A stretch of DNA of 64,000 bases from Cryomorphaceae bacterium (GTDB lineage: Bacteria > Bacteroidota > Bacteroidia > Flavobacteriales_D > Sanyastnellaceae), in NCBI GenBank assembly GCA_016124575.1, contig WGNM01000005.1:146118-210117 (forward strand). The letters are read 5' to 3'. Positions 7,754 to 16,954 of this stretch are shown piece by piece. Every line of letters starts with the position of its first letter. The first letter of the stretch is position 1. The notes under the pieces were generated by a model. The model saw only the letters and a list, made by a program, of their open reading frames with translations. It was not told the DNA's origin and made no database searches. The translations under genes were made by a program, and so were the position numbers.

Positions 7754-9406
7754 TCAGGTTTGTAAAACCCCTACATTGTACGCTTTTTCTGCTGGGGCGT
7801 TGTTTGCCGCTTCTATGCCCATCGATATCCATTTGCGGGTGTCAACAGGGTCAATAATAGCGTCTACCCACAACCGTGATGCTGCATAATACGGCGAAAC
7901 TTGTTGGTCGTATCGCGATTTGATTCGGTTGTAAAGCTCGTCTTCTTTCTCTTTGGTGATTTCTTCGCCCTTGGCTTTGAGAGATGCCACTTCAATTTGA
8001 AGCAACACTTTCGCGGCTTGCGCACCTCCCATAACGGCGATTTCAGCGCTAGGCCAGGCAGCAATCAACCTTGGGTCGTACGCTTTTCCGCACATGGCAT
8101 AGTTTCCAGCACCGTATGAGTTTCCAGTAATGATCGTAAACTTAGGTACTACAGAGTTGCTCATGGCATTTACCATCTTCGCACCGTCTTTTATAATTCC
8201 GCCTTGTTCTGATCTGCTGCCAACCATGAAGCCTGTTACGTCTTGCAAAAAGACCAGTGGTATGTTCTTTTGATTGCAGTTCATGATAAATCGTGCGGCT
8301 TTATCGGCGCTATCGCTGTAAATCACCCCGCCGAACTGCATGCCATCTTTCTTCGATTTCACTAGCTGACGCTGATTGGCGACGATTCCAACGCTCCATC
8401 CATCGATTCTCGCATATCCACAAACAATGGTTTTGCCTATCAATTCTTTGTATTCGGTGAAGTCACCTCCGTCAACCAATCGCTTAATGATATCTCTGGT
8501 TTCGTAGGGTTTTCCTCGGTCATCGGGCATGAGTCCGTACAACTCTTTTGCTTCTCCTGCCGGCGGCAGGGATGGTGCCCTATTGAAACCAGCCTTTTGA
8601 TTTGTCTCACCAATTTTATCTACCAAATCTCTTATGATCTGCAAAGCATGATGATCGTCTTTTGCTTTGTAATCGGTAACTCCAGATACTTCACAATGTG
8701 TCGTCGCTCCACCCAAAGTTTCGTTGTCGATGTCTTCACCAATGGCTGCTTTCACAAGGTAGGAACCAGCCAGGAAGATAGTACCCGTTTTATCCACGAT
8801 TAGTGCCTCATCACTCATGATGGGTAAATAAGCACCTCCAGCCACACAGCTTCCCATAATGGCTGCAATCTGCGGTATACCGCGCGACGACATGATAGCA
8901 TTGTTCCTAAAGATACGTCCAAAATGCTCTTTGTCTGGGAAGATTTCGTCTTGTAAGGGTAAAAACACTCCGGCGCTATCTACCAAATAAATGATGGGCA
9001 AGCGGTTCTCCATAGCGATTTCTTGAGCGCGCAAGTTTTTCTTTGCTGTGATTGGAAACCACGCTCCAGCCTTCACTGTAGCATCGTTGGCAACTACAAT
9101 GCACTGTCTTTTTGAAACATAGCCGATGACAACAACAACACCACCAGACGGACATCCGCCGTGTTCGGCGTACATGCCATCGCCAACAAAGGCGCCGATT
9201 TCGAGGTTTGGAGTTTCTGGGTCGAGCAATGCAGCAATGCGCTCGCGTGCAGTCAGCTTTCCTTTCTCGTGCTCTTTTTCAATTTTTTTCTTGCCGCCGC
9301 CTTCAGCAACTTTTGCAAACCGACGAGATAAGTCAGTGAGCAACAGTTTCATGTGGTCTTCATTCTTATTGAAATCTATGTCTTGCTTGCTGTATTTTTC
9401 GCTCAT
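7754..9406 (-). CDS. Acyl-CoA carboxylase carboxyltransferase subunit (methylcrotonyl-CoA carboxylase beta type)
   Basis: This 550-residue enzyme carries the two-part carboxyltransferase (crotonase-like) fold. It moves the carboxyl group from biotin to an acyl-CoA. The N-terminal half shows TARERIAALLD, LVDSAGVFLP and FGRIFRNNAIMSSRGIPQIA. The LGGATTHCEVSGVTDYKA segment and GSCVAGGAYLPIMSDEALIV closely match methylcrotonyl-CoA carboxylase beta subunits (leucine degradation). The C-terminal half has GSRSEQGGIIKDGAKMVNA and GNSYGAGNYAMCGKAYDPR. No biotin carboxylase or biotin carrier gene lies next to it, so its partner must be elsewhere. Substrate preference is inferred from similarity. Confidence 0.9.
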   Translation of the reverse strand: MSEKYSKQDIDFNKNEDHMKLLLTDLSRRFAKVAEGGGKKKIEKEHEKGKLTARERIAALLDPETPNLEIGAFVGDGMYAEHGGCPSGGVVVVIGYVSKRQCIVVANDATVKAGAWFPITAKKNLRAQEIAMENRLPIIYLVDSAGVFLPLQDEIFPDKEHFGRIFRNNAIMSSRGIPQIAAIMGSCVAGGAYLPIMSDEALIVDKTGTIFLAGSYLVKAAIGEDIDNETLGGATTHCEVSGVTDYKAKDDHHALQIIRDLVDKIGETNQKAGFNRAPSLPPAGEAKELYGLMPDDRGKPYETRDIIKRLVDGGDFTEYKELIGKTIVCGYARIDGWSVGIVANQRQLVKSKKDGMQFGGVIYSDSADKAARFIMNCNQKNIPLVFLQDVTGFMVGSRSEQGGIIKDGAKMVNAMSNSVVPKFTIITGNSYGAGNYAMCGKAYDPRLIAAWPSAEIAVMGGAQAAKVLLQIEVASLKAKGEEITKEKEDELYNRIKSRYDQQVSPYYAASRLWVDAIIDPVDTRKWISMGIEAANNAPAEKAYNVGVLQT

Positions 9407-9479
9407 CAGAAACTTGAGTTGGTGCTCAAAGGTAAGAAATGATGCTTAGCGTGGCGATGCTCAAGCGGCGAATACTCAT

Positions 9480-9487
9480 TACCTTCG
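9480..9487 (+). promoter_or_regulatory. Candidate -7 promoter box of the ABC import operon
   Basis: TACCTTCG differs from TAnnTTTG at one position and ends 4 nt before the ATG at 9492. It lies in the short region between the divergent carboxyltransferase gene and the importer operon. Confidence 0.35.
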
Positions 9488-9491
9488 CGGT

Positions 9492-10595
9492 ATGAAGGGC
9501 TTCATTTTTTCTTTTTTCTCTATCATGCTCGCATTGGCATGCAACACTTCCAACGATGTTGCGGTTGATATTTCGACTGATCAGGTGTTGAGAAAACCGT
9601 CGTACGCACACGGATTTGATTGGATAAGTTTGGATGGAACTGAATGTTTGCGAATGTTCGATTTACAAGCAGATTCATTGGTTGTAGTATGCACCATTTG
9701 TAAAGAAAAACGTGAGAATTGTCTGCTTTTACCCTCTCAGCCTGCTTTTGCGACCTTAAGCACAACACATCTTTCGTACTTCAATCGCATAGCATCGTTG
9801 GACGCTGTTCGCGGAACCGCCTATGCTGCTTATGTCATGAATCCTCATGTGAAAAGTGAAATCGAAAGCGGAAATATCGCTTCACTTTCGGGTGAACGCG
9901 ATCTTGATTTCGAGCGGACATTGGCCAGTGGTGCGAATGTGGTACTTACATATCCATACGGTGATCAGTCTTTTGAAGACCTAGAAAATGCAGGTTTGCT
10001 GGTATTGCCGATTTCAGAATATTTGGAAGAGCATCCGCTCGGAAGAGCTGAATGGATTTGTGCTCTTGGTTATCTATGTGGGGCAGAATCTGCCGCAGAT
10101 AGCGCCTTTTTAGAAATTGAAAAAGCCTACAACGATTTGAAGTTGAAAGCTCACCTTTCGAGCTCTATACCTAGTGTTTTTACAGGTAGCAATGATAATG
10201 GTGTGTGGTATGCGCCACCAGGAAATAGCTTTATTTCTCAGTTCATCCGCGATGCCAGTGGTTCGTATATATTTTCAGACCACCATGCAAAAGAAAACAT
10301 CAGTATGGATTTCGAAATTCTCCTCGAAAGGGCGATGGATGTTGATTATTGGGGTAAAGTAGTTTATGAAGAAGGCGCACTGACATTGGAAAAATTAGCT
10401 GCCGACGATGAACGGTATGCAGCGTTGAAGGCATTTAAAAACCACCATGTCTTCTATTGCAATTCAGCTGAGAAAGACTATTTCGGCGATGGATTGATAG
10501 AGCCTCACGTAATTCTTGCTGATCTGATAGCGATATTGCACCCGAATATCTTACCTGACCATAAGCCAGTGTATTTTGAACTGATACAGGAGTGA
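9492..10595 (+). CDS. ABC transporter substrate-binding lipoprotein (siderophore/vitamin B12 class)
   Basis: This 367-residue binding protein of the BtuF/FecB/TroA-like helical-backbone class would deliver an iron-siderophore, heme or corrinoid to the permease encoded next. The N-terminus is a lipoprotein signal (MLALAC, Cys17). Recognisable parts are the SLSGERDLDFERTLASGANVVLTYPYG region near 130-155, the LPISEYLEEHPLGRAEWICALGYLCG segment, and the GNSFISQFIRDASG segment with late DVDYWGKVVYEE. The stop overlaps the GTG of the permease gene. The ligand cannot be deduced. Confidence 0.88.
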   Translation: MKGFIFSFFSIMLALACNTSNDVAVDISTDQVLRKPSYAHGFDWISLDGTECLRMFDLQADSLVVVCTICKEKRENCLLLPSQPAFATLSTTHLSYFNRIASLDAVRGTAYAAYVMNPHVKSEIESGNIASLSGERDLDFERTLASGANVVLTYPYGDQSFEDLENAGLLVLPISEYLEEHPLGRAEWICALGYLCGAESAADSAFLEIEKAYNDLKLKAHLSSSIPSVFTGSNDNGVWYAPPGNSFISQFIRDASGSYIFSDHHAKENISMDFEILLERAMDVDYWGKVVYEEGALTLEKLAADDERYAALKAFKNHHVFYCNSAEKDYFGDGLIEPHVILADLIAILHPNILPDHKPVYFELIQE

Positions 10596-11563
10596 ACCGT
10601 ATTGTTTGGATCGTCGCTATTGCATTGATTCCCGCCCTGTTCGCGGTTGAGCTCTTATTGGGTTCAGTTCCCCTTACTTTTTCAGAGGTTTTGTCGGCTC
10701 TTACAAACAACGATCAGTCGCTGCAACATCTGATAGTTGTGAAATCTCGTTTGCCACGCGCCATAACGGCAATGGCAGGCGGCGGCGGATTGGCCTTGTG
10801 TGGATTGTTGATGCAGACGTATTTTCACAATCCACTTGCTGGGCCATCGGTGCTTGGTATCACTTCAGGGGCTTCACTAGGGGTTGCTGCAGTGCTGCTA
10901 GCAGGCGCAACAGGAGCGGTGCTTCCCGCCGCCGCAGTAGGTTCACTTTTGGTCTTGTTGTTGATTATGTTGATTGCAAACCGCTTGAAAAGCCAGGTTT
11001 CCCTCTTGATTTTCGGATTGATGATCGGCTACCTAACATCATCGGTCGTTACCATCTTGCAGCAAGGAGCAAGCAAAGATGCGCTCAGAAGTTTTGTCTT
11101 CTGGGGCATGGGTAGCTTCGCCGATCTTAACAATGGAGAGGGCTTGTTGTTGCTTACAATGACGGGTCTCGCTGCCTTGGTGGCGTTTGCCTTGCATCGT
11201 CAGCTCGATGTGTGGACGCTCGGCAACGACATCGCAGCTACGATGGGCGTTTCGCGTAGACGTTTCACCTATCAAATCTTACTTATCACCGGACTTGTGG
11301 CAGGTGTAATTACAGCTTATTGTGGTCCTGTTGCATTTCTCGGACTAGCAGTGCCGCACCTCGCCAGAGGGATCTGGCAACGTGGAAATCACGCAACATT
11401 GATTCCTGCCGTGGTGTTGTCTGGAATGGCTATCGGACTTGCGTGCGATCTTATTTGCAGAGCACCTGGCGCCGAGTCTGGATTTCCACTCAATGCCATA
11501 ACCTCGCTGGTTGGAGCACCGGTCGTTATTTTTGTCATTTTGAAAGGGAGGAGGGTGTTTTGA
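10592..11563 (+). CDS. FecCD/BtuC-family ABC transporter permease
   Basis: The 323-residue protein is highly hydrophobic and shows the FecCD hallmarks: VVKSRLPRAITAMAGGGGLALCGLLMQTYFHNPLAGPSVLGITSGA-type N-terminal block (residues about 49-95), the LGNDIAATMGVS coupling region near 205 that contacts the ATPase, and GPVAFLGLAVPHLAR near 250. It is the inner-membrane channel of a siderophore or cobalamin importer. The start is GTG, overlapping the upstream stop by 4 bp (GTGA), and the stop shares one base with the ATPase start (TGATG). Confidence 0.93.
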   Translation: MNRIVWIVAIALIPALFAVELLLGSVPLTFSEVLSALTNNDQSLQHLIVVKSRLPRAITAMAGGGGLALCGLLMQTYFHNPLAGPSVLGITSGASLGVAAVLLAGATGAVLPAAAVGSLLVLLLIMLIANRLKSQVSLLIFGLMIGYLTSSVVTILQQGASKDALRSFVFWGMGSFADLNNGEGLLLLTMTGLAALVAFALHRQLDVWTLGNDIAATMGVSRRRFTYQILLITGLVAGVITAYCGPVAFLGLAVPHLARGIWQRGNHATLIPAVVLSGMAIGLACDLICRAPGAESGFPLNAITSLVGAPVVIFVILKGRRVF

Positions 11564-12252
11564 TGTTAAAACTCGAGAATCTTCAGTTCGGACATTCGGG
11601 TGCATTGCATAAGCCACTATCCATTGATATTGAGTCTGGCAAATTAGTGCTGCTACTCGGTACCAATGGCAGCGGCAAAAGCACGTTGCTGCGAACACTT
11701 TCAGGTATTATACCGCCAACGGCGGGGATGTTGAAGTACGACCAAAAATCAGTTCATATCATGACTGAAAAGCAGCGTGCAAAAATCATTGCTTATGTGG
11801 GTAGTAAGCAAACATCGTTTTCAGGTTTGTCGGTTGAAGAAGTTGTATCCCTTGGCGCTTGGTCGGCAGGAAAAAGCACAGATGTAGCCGCTTTACTAGC
11901 ATCCCATGACCTTTTAAAACTCGCCAACAAGCGGATAGGTGAGATCAGCGATGGAGAGGCACAGAAGGTAATGCTCGCACGCGCAATAGCGCAGCAAACG
12001 TCTATTTTATTGATGGATGAGCCAACTGCTTTTTTGGATCACCCATCGCGAAAAAGTTGGTGGAACAACATGCTGCAATTGGTAACAGATGGTAAGACAG
12101 TTGTTATGAGTACCCACGACATCGCATTTATTCCTGAGAATCATCCAGCGATTGTTGCGCTTTGTATTCCAGCCACTTCTGGTGAAGTAATTGTTTTGGA
12201 AAACGTTGATAGAGCGGGAGTGGAGCGATTTTTTGGTTCGGTAGAGAAATAG
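11563..12252 (+). CDS. ABC transporter ATP-binding protein of the siderophore/B12 importer
   Basis: This ATPase of 229 residues energises the importer of the two preceding genes. It has Walker A GTNGSGKST near residues 33-41, signature ISDGEAQKV (the usual FecE/FepC variant of LSGGQ), Walker B ILLMDEPT and the switch His in VVMSTHD. The start at 11563 overlaps the permease stop as TGATG; an in-frame extension back to 11320 would lie wholly inside the permease gene and is rejected. The C-terminus is slightly short compared with FepC. Confidence 0.92.
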   Translation: MLKLENLQFGHSGALHKPLSIDIESGKLVLLLGTNGSGKSTLLRTLSGIIPPTAGMLKYDQKSVHIMTEKQRAKIIAYVGSKQTSFSGLSVEEVVSLGAWSAGKSTDVAALLASHDLLKLANKRIGEISDGEAQKVMLARAIAQQTSILLMDEPTAFLDHPSRKSWWNNMLQLVTDGKTVVMSTHDIAFIPENHPAIVALCIPATSGEVIVLENVDRAGVERFFGSVEK

Positions 12253-12257
12253 AACGG

Positions 12258-12611
12258 TTATCGCACAAAATGCGGATAGAAAATAAACACCGCAACCACC
12301 AGTGCTGCCAAAGCGACCACCAAAACAGCCGCAGCGGCCAAATCCTTCACTCGCTTTATGTCCATATCGTATTCCGGTTGGACATAATCAGCCAACTTTT
12401 CAATCGCTGAATTCAAAAATTCAGCGCAGAAAACAGCGCCTATGCATATCACAATGGCGACCCATTCCGAACGATTGAGACGAGCAAAAATTCCAAGAAC
12501 AATAGCGATAAGAGCTGCAAAGCTGTGGTAGCGGATGTGGAGTTCTCTTTCAAATCCCCATTTGAACCCTTGCAAGGCGTAGCCAATATGTTTAAATAAC
12601 TTAGAAATCAT
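12258..12611 (-). CDS. dgkA: Diacylglycerol kinase / undecaprenol kinase (DgkA family)
   Basis: The 117-residue inner-membrane kinase has three hydrophobic segments and the family signature EFLNSAIEKLAD near residues 52-63, with an N-terminal GYALQGFKWGFERELHIRYH block carrying the conserved Glu and His. It phosphorylates diacylglycerol or undecaprenol. I chose the ATG at 12611, which gives the usual short MISKLFKHIGYA start; a Met at 12668 would add 19 atypical residues overlapping the opposite promoter. It converges on the ABC importer operon. Confidence 0.9.
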   Translation of the reverse strand: MISKLFKHIGYALQGFKWGFERELHIRYHSFAALIAIVLGIFARLNRSEWVAIVICIGAVFCAEFLNSAIEKLADYVQPEYDMDIKRVKDLAAAAVLVVALAALVVAVFIFYPHFVR

Positions 12612-12681
12612 ATGCGCGGTTAATGTTTGTGAATTTACGGCAATAATGACGAGTGGTACAAATTTCATTTAAAAGGTGCGG

Positions 12682-12689
12682 TATCTTTG
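12682..12689 (+). promoter_or_regulatory. Candidate -7 promoter box that decides the start of the metallophosphoesterase
   Basis: TATCTTTG is a perfect TAnnTTTG match and lies 7 nt before the ATG at 12697. It overlaps an in-frame GTG-initiated extension at 12676, which supports the shorter protein and a nearly leaderless message. Confidence 0.6.
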
Positions 12690-12696
12690 CATCATT

Positions 12697-13956
12697 ATGC
12701 GTCAAGCCGTTTTACCTATCGTTATGTCAATCATCATTTTCCTCCTCCTCATCGGATTTGTTGAGGTGTTTTCTTTTAAGTCTTTAACAGCGTCATTTAC
12801 AGGTATTCAAGGGGTGACCCGAAGTGTTGTATACTGGGTTTGGTGGACATTAACCATTTTCACATATGCCATGACTGTGGCTGCGATGTTAAATTTTAGA
12901 ACGTGGCGTTCAGAGCATCCTTCCATGCTGATGTTCGTTATGGCGTTATTTGTTGTTGTGATGATGCCTAAATTGGTACTCGCTATTTTTCACGGAATCG
13001 ATGATCTTCGTTGGGTGGCGCAATATTTTATGAAGAAAAATGCTGATCCGACATTGGCAGGAGAGGGTATTTCTCGTGCAACATTTATAACACGTACCGG
13101 ACAAGTTTTGGCGGGGTTTACCTTTGTGAGTTTTTTATATGGCGTTACGAAAGGGAAGTTTGATTTTAGAGTTCTTTCTCATAAAGTGCCAATGGCCGGA
13201 CTCCCAGCAAATCTTGCGGGACTCAAAGTGGTGCAGATATCCGACGCCCACCTTGGTAGTTTTAACAATGCTTTTGAAGATGTAGAGAAAGGCATTCAGA
13301 TGATCAATGCTTTAAACCCCGATTTGATCTTGTTTACAGGCGATTTGGTAAATGTAGAATCATCGGAGGCAGAGCCATGGATTCCTGTGTTCAAAAAACT
13401 AAATGCAAAGATTGGTAAGTTCTCAATTCTAGGCAACCACGATTATGCTGACTACGGAGCTATGACCGATGAGCAGCGAGCTGCAAGTTGTGTTCGATTG
13501 CACGAGATCCACAAAGAAATGGATCTCGAATTGCTGCTGAATGAAAACCGCATTCTCGAGATCAACGGGGAATCATTGGCGCTGATTGGTGTCGAAAACT
13601 GGGGCAAGGGATTCCGACAAAGTGGCGACTTAACCAAAGCTATGAAAGGGATAGAAAACATTCCTGCTCGCATTCTTATGTCGCACGACCCTACACACTG
13701 GGAAGAGCAAGTGCTAGCGAAAGAAAAAATTCAGTTGACGCTAAGCGGACATACCCACGGCATGCAAATGGGATTTGAGATTCCTTGGCTGGGCGTGAAA
13801 TTTAGTCCGGCTCGTTTGCGCTACCAACGCTGGGGTGGACTTTATACCGAAGGCGAACAGCACCTTCATGTAAATCGTGGATTTGGATTTTTGGCATTTC
13901 CTGGTCGTGTAGGAATGCCCCCTGAAATTACGTTGCTTGAGCTTCAACAAGCTTGA
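12697..13956 (+). CDS. Membrane-anchored calcineurin-like metallophosphoesterase
   Basis: The 419-residue protein begins with four hydrophobic segments (roughly residues 5-27, 45-65, 78-100 and 130-150) and then a phosphoesterase domain. Metal-binding motifs are all present in order: ISDAHLG, FTGDLVN, LGNHDY, a later MSHDP and GHTHGMQ. This matches the YaeI/YkuE type, membrane-linked phosphodiesterases that in some bacteria act on lipid intermediates such as UDP-diacylglucosamine. The substrate here is not predictable. The ATG at 12697 is chosen over a GTG at 12676 because a promoter box lies between them. Confidence 0.9.
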   Translation: MRQAVLPIVMSIIIFLLLIGFVEVFSFKSLTASFTGIQGVTRSVVYWVWWTLTIFTYAMTVAAMLNFRTWRSEHPSMLMFVMALFVVVMMPKLVLAIFHGIDDLRWVAQYFMKKNADPTLAGEGISRATFITRTGQVLAGFTFVSFLYGVTKGKFDFRVLSHKVPMAGLPANLAGLKVVQISDAHLGSFNNAFEDVEKGIQMINALNPDLILFTGDLVNVESSEAEPWIPVFKKLNAKIGKFSILGNHDYADYGAMTDEQRAASCVRLHEIHKEMDLELLLNENRILEINGESLALIGVENWGKGFRQSGDLTKAMKGIENIPARILMSHDPTHWEEQVLAKEKIQLTLSGHTHGMQMGFEIPWLGVKFSPARLRYQRWGGLYTEGEQHLHVNRGFGFLAFPGRVGMPPEITLLELQQA

Positions 13957-14096
13957 AATGTATAATTTCGTGTTGAAGTTGTAAGTGCTTTGTTTCTGCT
14001 TTGCACAAGAGTGCCGATATTTACGTCGATATTCAATTGCGACTTTATGAAGTTGCCACGTAAATCATCTGCCATCCGGCCAAAAAAATAAATTTC

Positions 14097-14582
14097 ATGA
14101 AACTTATTGCGCTCTTACTTGTCCTTTTTTCTGCCGAGTTTCTTTCAGCACAGGTTGTTGAAGAGTGCAAGAAAGTAGAAACAAGTTTTAAGGACTATGA
14201 TATTGCAATACCTGCTGATGAAACCAATCTCAGAGATTCAGTATTCACTATCGTCACTTCATTTCCCGTATATGTTGGATGCTTGAATGCGCCAAATCAG
14301 AATGATTGTTCAGCGAAAGAGGTGATCAAATTCATTGCATCAAACACCGTTTACCCTGAGGTAGCAAGGGAAAACGAAATTCAAGGTACAGTCTATGTCA
14401 ACTACAAAGTTCTGAGAGATGGCCATGTAACTGATGTCAAAGTGTTACGAGGTGTCAATCCAATCATTGATGACGAGGCCGTTCGAGTAGTCAGAATGCT
14501 GAAGTACGAGCGTGGAGGATTGCTTCAAGACAAGCTCGTAATTACAGAAATGACCTTGCCTGTGAGGTTTGCATTAAAATAG
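14097..14582 (+). CDS. Secreted TonB C-terminal domain protein
   Basis: This 161-residue protein has a signal peptide ending FLSAQ near residue 19, then a TonB-type C-terminal domain from about 80 (NTVYPEVARENEIQGTVYVNYKVLRDG and VTDVKVLRGVNPIIDDEAVRVVRML). Normal TonB proteins have an uncleaved membrane anchor and a Pro-rich linker; here the anchor looks like a cleavable signal and the linker is missing. It may be a periplasmic accessory of TonB systems rather than an energy transducer. Two Cys residues (Cys23, and one in YVGCLNAPNQNDC) are notable. Confidence 0.8.
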   Translation: MKLIALLLVLFSAEFLSAQVVEECKKVETSFKDYDIAIPADETNLRDSVFTIVTSFPVYVGCLNAPNQNDCSAKEVIKFIASNTVYPEVARENEIQGTVYVNYKVLRDGHVTDVKVLRGVNPIIDDEAVRVVRMLKYERGGLLQDKLVITEMTLPVRFALK

Positions 14583-14624
14583 ATCATTCATGCTGCTTGA
14601 AATGTCAATCAGCAGAAGTCTTGT

Positions 14625-14632
14625 TATATTTA
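14625..14632 (+). promoter_or_regulatory. Candidate -7 promoter box for ettA
   Basis: TATATTTA matches TAnnTTTG except for the last base and lies 19 nt before the ettA ATG at 14652. Confidence 0.4.
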
Positions 14633-14651
14633 CGGCCTAATTTCTTCACCC

Positions 14652-16337
14652 ATGTCTGACGATCAAAAGGTCATTTTCTCAATGGTGCGTGTCAACAAGA
14701 ACACACCACAAGGCAAACACATATTAAAAGATATTTACCTGTCATTTTTCTATGGTGCTAAAATCGGCATCATCGGTGCAAATGGTTCTGGTAAATCGAC
14801 GGTAATGAAAATTATCGCTGGCCTCGATGAAGCTTTTCAAGGCGATGTTGTTTGGTCTCCAGGATATACAGTTGGATACCTGCCGCAAGAACCACAGCTC
14901 GATGAGAATAAAACGGTTCGCGAGATAGTTGAAGAAGGAACCCAAGAAATTGTCGATATCCTCAATGAATACGAGGAAATCAACAATAAATTCATGGATG
15001 AGGATGTCTTGAACGACCCAGATAAAATGCAGTCGCTCATGGATCGTCAAGCCGAGGTGCAAGATCGAATCGATGCCCTCGATGCCTGGGAACTAGATAC
15101 CAAGTTAGAACGCGCAATGGATGCTCTGCGTTGTCCTCCTGAGGATCAAAAAATTAGCGAACTATCAGGTGGTGAGCGCCGACGCGTGGCCCTGTGCAGA
15201 TTGCTTTTGAAACAACCTGATGTCTTGCTGCTAGATGAACCGACCAACCACTTGGATGCTGAATCTGTCGATTGGCTCGAACAACACTTGCAACAATATC
15301 AAGGTACAGTAATCGCTGTTACCCACGATAGATACTTCCTCGACAATGTAGCTGGATGGATTTTGGAACTCGACCGCGGTGAAGGTATTCCATGGAAAGG
15401 GAATTATAGCTCGTGGCTTGATCAAAAATCGAAACGCCTAGCCCAAGAAGAAAAACAGGAAAGCAAGCGCAGAAAAGAACTCGAACGTGAGTTGGAGTGG
15501 GTGAGGATGAACCCGAAAGGACGTCAAGCAAAAAGCAAAGCGCGTCTTGGAAATTACGATCGATTGATGAGCGAAGGCGGAAAAGAGAAAGAATTGCGAT
15601 TGCAAATTCCGATTCCAAACGGCCCACGCCTCGGTAGCAATGTAATTGATAGCATTAACATCTCTAAAGGCTACGGCGATAAGTTGCTGTATGAAGATCT
15701 AAGCTTTAGCCTGCCACCGGCAGGGATAGTGGGTGTGATCGGTCCCAATGGTGCGGGTAAAACAACGTTGTTCCGCATGATCATGGGTGAAGAAACTCCG
15801 GATGGTGGGACGTTCTCGGTTGGTGAAACGGTGAAGATCGGATATGTCGATCAACGCCATAAAGACATTGACCCGAATAAAACAATTTGGGAGGTTGTGT
15901 CTGGTGCACAGGAGATGATTGAAATAGGCGGACAGCTCGTTAACTCAAGGGCGTATGTGAGTAAGTTCAACTTCAATGGTTCTGATCAACAAAAGAAATG
16001 CGGGGTGCTCTCTGGTGGTGAAAGAAATCGCTTGCACTTGGCGCTGACTTTAAAAACAGAAGCAAATGTCCTTCTTCTCGATGAACCTACCAATGACCTG
16101 GATGTCAATACCCTCCGTGCTTTGGAAGAGGGAATTGAAAGTTTTGCAGGTTGCGCAGTAGTAATTTCTCACGATCGTTGGTTCTTGGATAGAATATGTA
16201 CCCACATTTTGGCGTTTGAAGGTGATTCTCAGGTTTACTTTTTCGAAGGTAGCTACTCAGAATATGAGGAGAATAAAAAGAAGCGTCTAGGAGATATTGC
16301 TCCGAAACGAATTAAGTACAAAAAACTAGTAAAGTGA
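14652..16337 (+). CDS. ettA: Energy-dependent translational throttle protein EttA (ABC-F)
   Basis: EttA binds the ribosomal E site and gates entry into elongation in response to the ATP/ADP ratio. The 561-residue protein has two ABC cassettes and no membrane domain. Cassette one has Walker A GANGSGKST (residues 42-50), an arm region with DALDAWELDTKLERAMDAL, signature LSGGERRRV and Walker B LLLDEPTNHLD. A PtIM-type linker with MNPKGRQAKSKARL follows, then cassette two with GPNGAGKTT, LSGGERNR and LLLDEPTNDLD. The length and the arm sequence fit EttA rather than Uup or YheS. Its stop overlaps the next GTG start (GTGA). Confidence 0.96.
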   Translation: MSDDQKVIFSMVRVNKNTPQGKHILKDIYLSFFYGAKIGIIGANGSGKSTVMKIIAGLDEAFQGDVVWSPGYTVGYLPQEPQLDENKTVREIVEEGTQEIVDILNEYEEINNKFMDEDVLNDPDKMQSLMDRQAEVQDRIDALDAWELDTKLERAMDALRCPPEDQKISELSGGERRRVALCRLLLKQPDVLLLDEPTNHLDAESVDWLEQHLQQYQGTVIAVTHDRYFLDNVAGWILELDRGEGIPWKGNYSSWLDQKSKRLAQEEKQESKRRKELERELEWVRMNPKGRQAKSKARLGNYDRLMSEGGKEKELRLQIPIPNGPRLGSNVIDSINISKGYGDKLLYEDLSFSLPPAGIVGVIGPNGAGKTTLFRMIMGEETPDGGTFSVGETVKIGYVDQRHKDIDPNKTIWEVVSGAQEMIEIGGQLVNSRAYVSKFNFNGSDQQKKCGVLSGGERNRLHLALTLKTEANVLLLDEPTNDLDVNTLRALEEGIESFAGCAVVISHDRWFLDRICTHILAFEGDSQVYFFEGSYSEYEENKKKRLGDIAPKRIKYKKLVK

Positions 16338-16954
16338 TTAAACTACTTTACGCTATTCTTTTCCTAACCTACGCAACCGCACTTTCTGCACAGTTGAACT
16401 ATGTTGAAACAATTGAGCATGAACGCGATTCAATTGTTCACCATTTTGGCTCTGAGGAAACTTCTATTTTAAAGGAAGAAGACAGAGATAGATTCCGCGG
16501 GATGCCGTTCTTTCCAATTTCTGAAGATTGGCTGATAAACGCATCTTTCGAGCGGATTGAGAAAGGCAAAGAGTTTAAAATGAAGACTTCTACAGATCGT
16601 TTGCCTGTCTATCGTCCCTACGGAAAAGCGAAATTTGTAGTTGATGGTGTCGATTGTGAACTCACAATCTATCAGAATGTCGAACTGTGCAAGAAGGAGG
16701 GTTATGAAGATTATTTGTTCATCCCCTTTACAGATGCTACCAACGCAGTAGACTCATACGGAGGAGGAAGATATGTTGATCTACGAATAAAGGACGTCAA
16801 CGACGGTAAAGTGGCAATCGATTTTAATCGCTGCTACAACCCTTATTGCGCCTACAACGATAGCTATAGTTGTCCGATCCCACCGCGTGAGAACGATCTC
16901 AAAGTTCGGATTGAAGCGGGTGTCAAAAAGTCCGATCTAGCAGGGGCGCACTAG
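16334..16954 (+). CDS. DUF1684 secreted protein
   Basis: The 206-residue protein has a signal peptide (LYAILFLTYATALSAQ, cleavage near residue 20). The DUF1684 core is clear in GKEFKMKTSTDRLPVYRPYGKAKF, LFIPFTDATNAVDSYGGGRYVDL and the closing DFNRCYNPYCAYNDSYSCPIPPREN, which is rich in conserved Cys and Tyr. The function of the family is not established. It begins with a GTG overlapping the ettA stop by 4 bp and is presumably translated from the same message. It ends tail to tail with the esterase gene, overlapping by 4 bp. Confidence 0.85.
   Translation: MIKLLYAILFLTYATALSAQLNYVETIEHERDSIVHHFGSEETSILKEEDRDRFRGMPFFPISEDWLINASFERIEKGKEFKMKTSTDRLPVYRPYGKAKFVVDGVDCELTIYQNVELCKKEGYEDYLFIPFTDATNAVDSYGGGRYVDLRIKDVNDGKVAIDFNRCYNPYCAYNDSYSCPIPPRENDLKVRIEAGVKKSDLAGAH

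Noticed and set aside
11320-11562. Extended N-terminus of the ABC ATPase
   Set aside because: It lies completely within the permease gene in another frame, and the ATG at 11563 fits the family start and the TGATG coupling.
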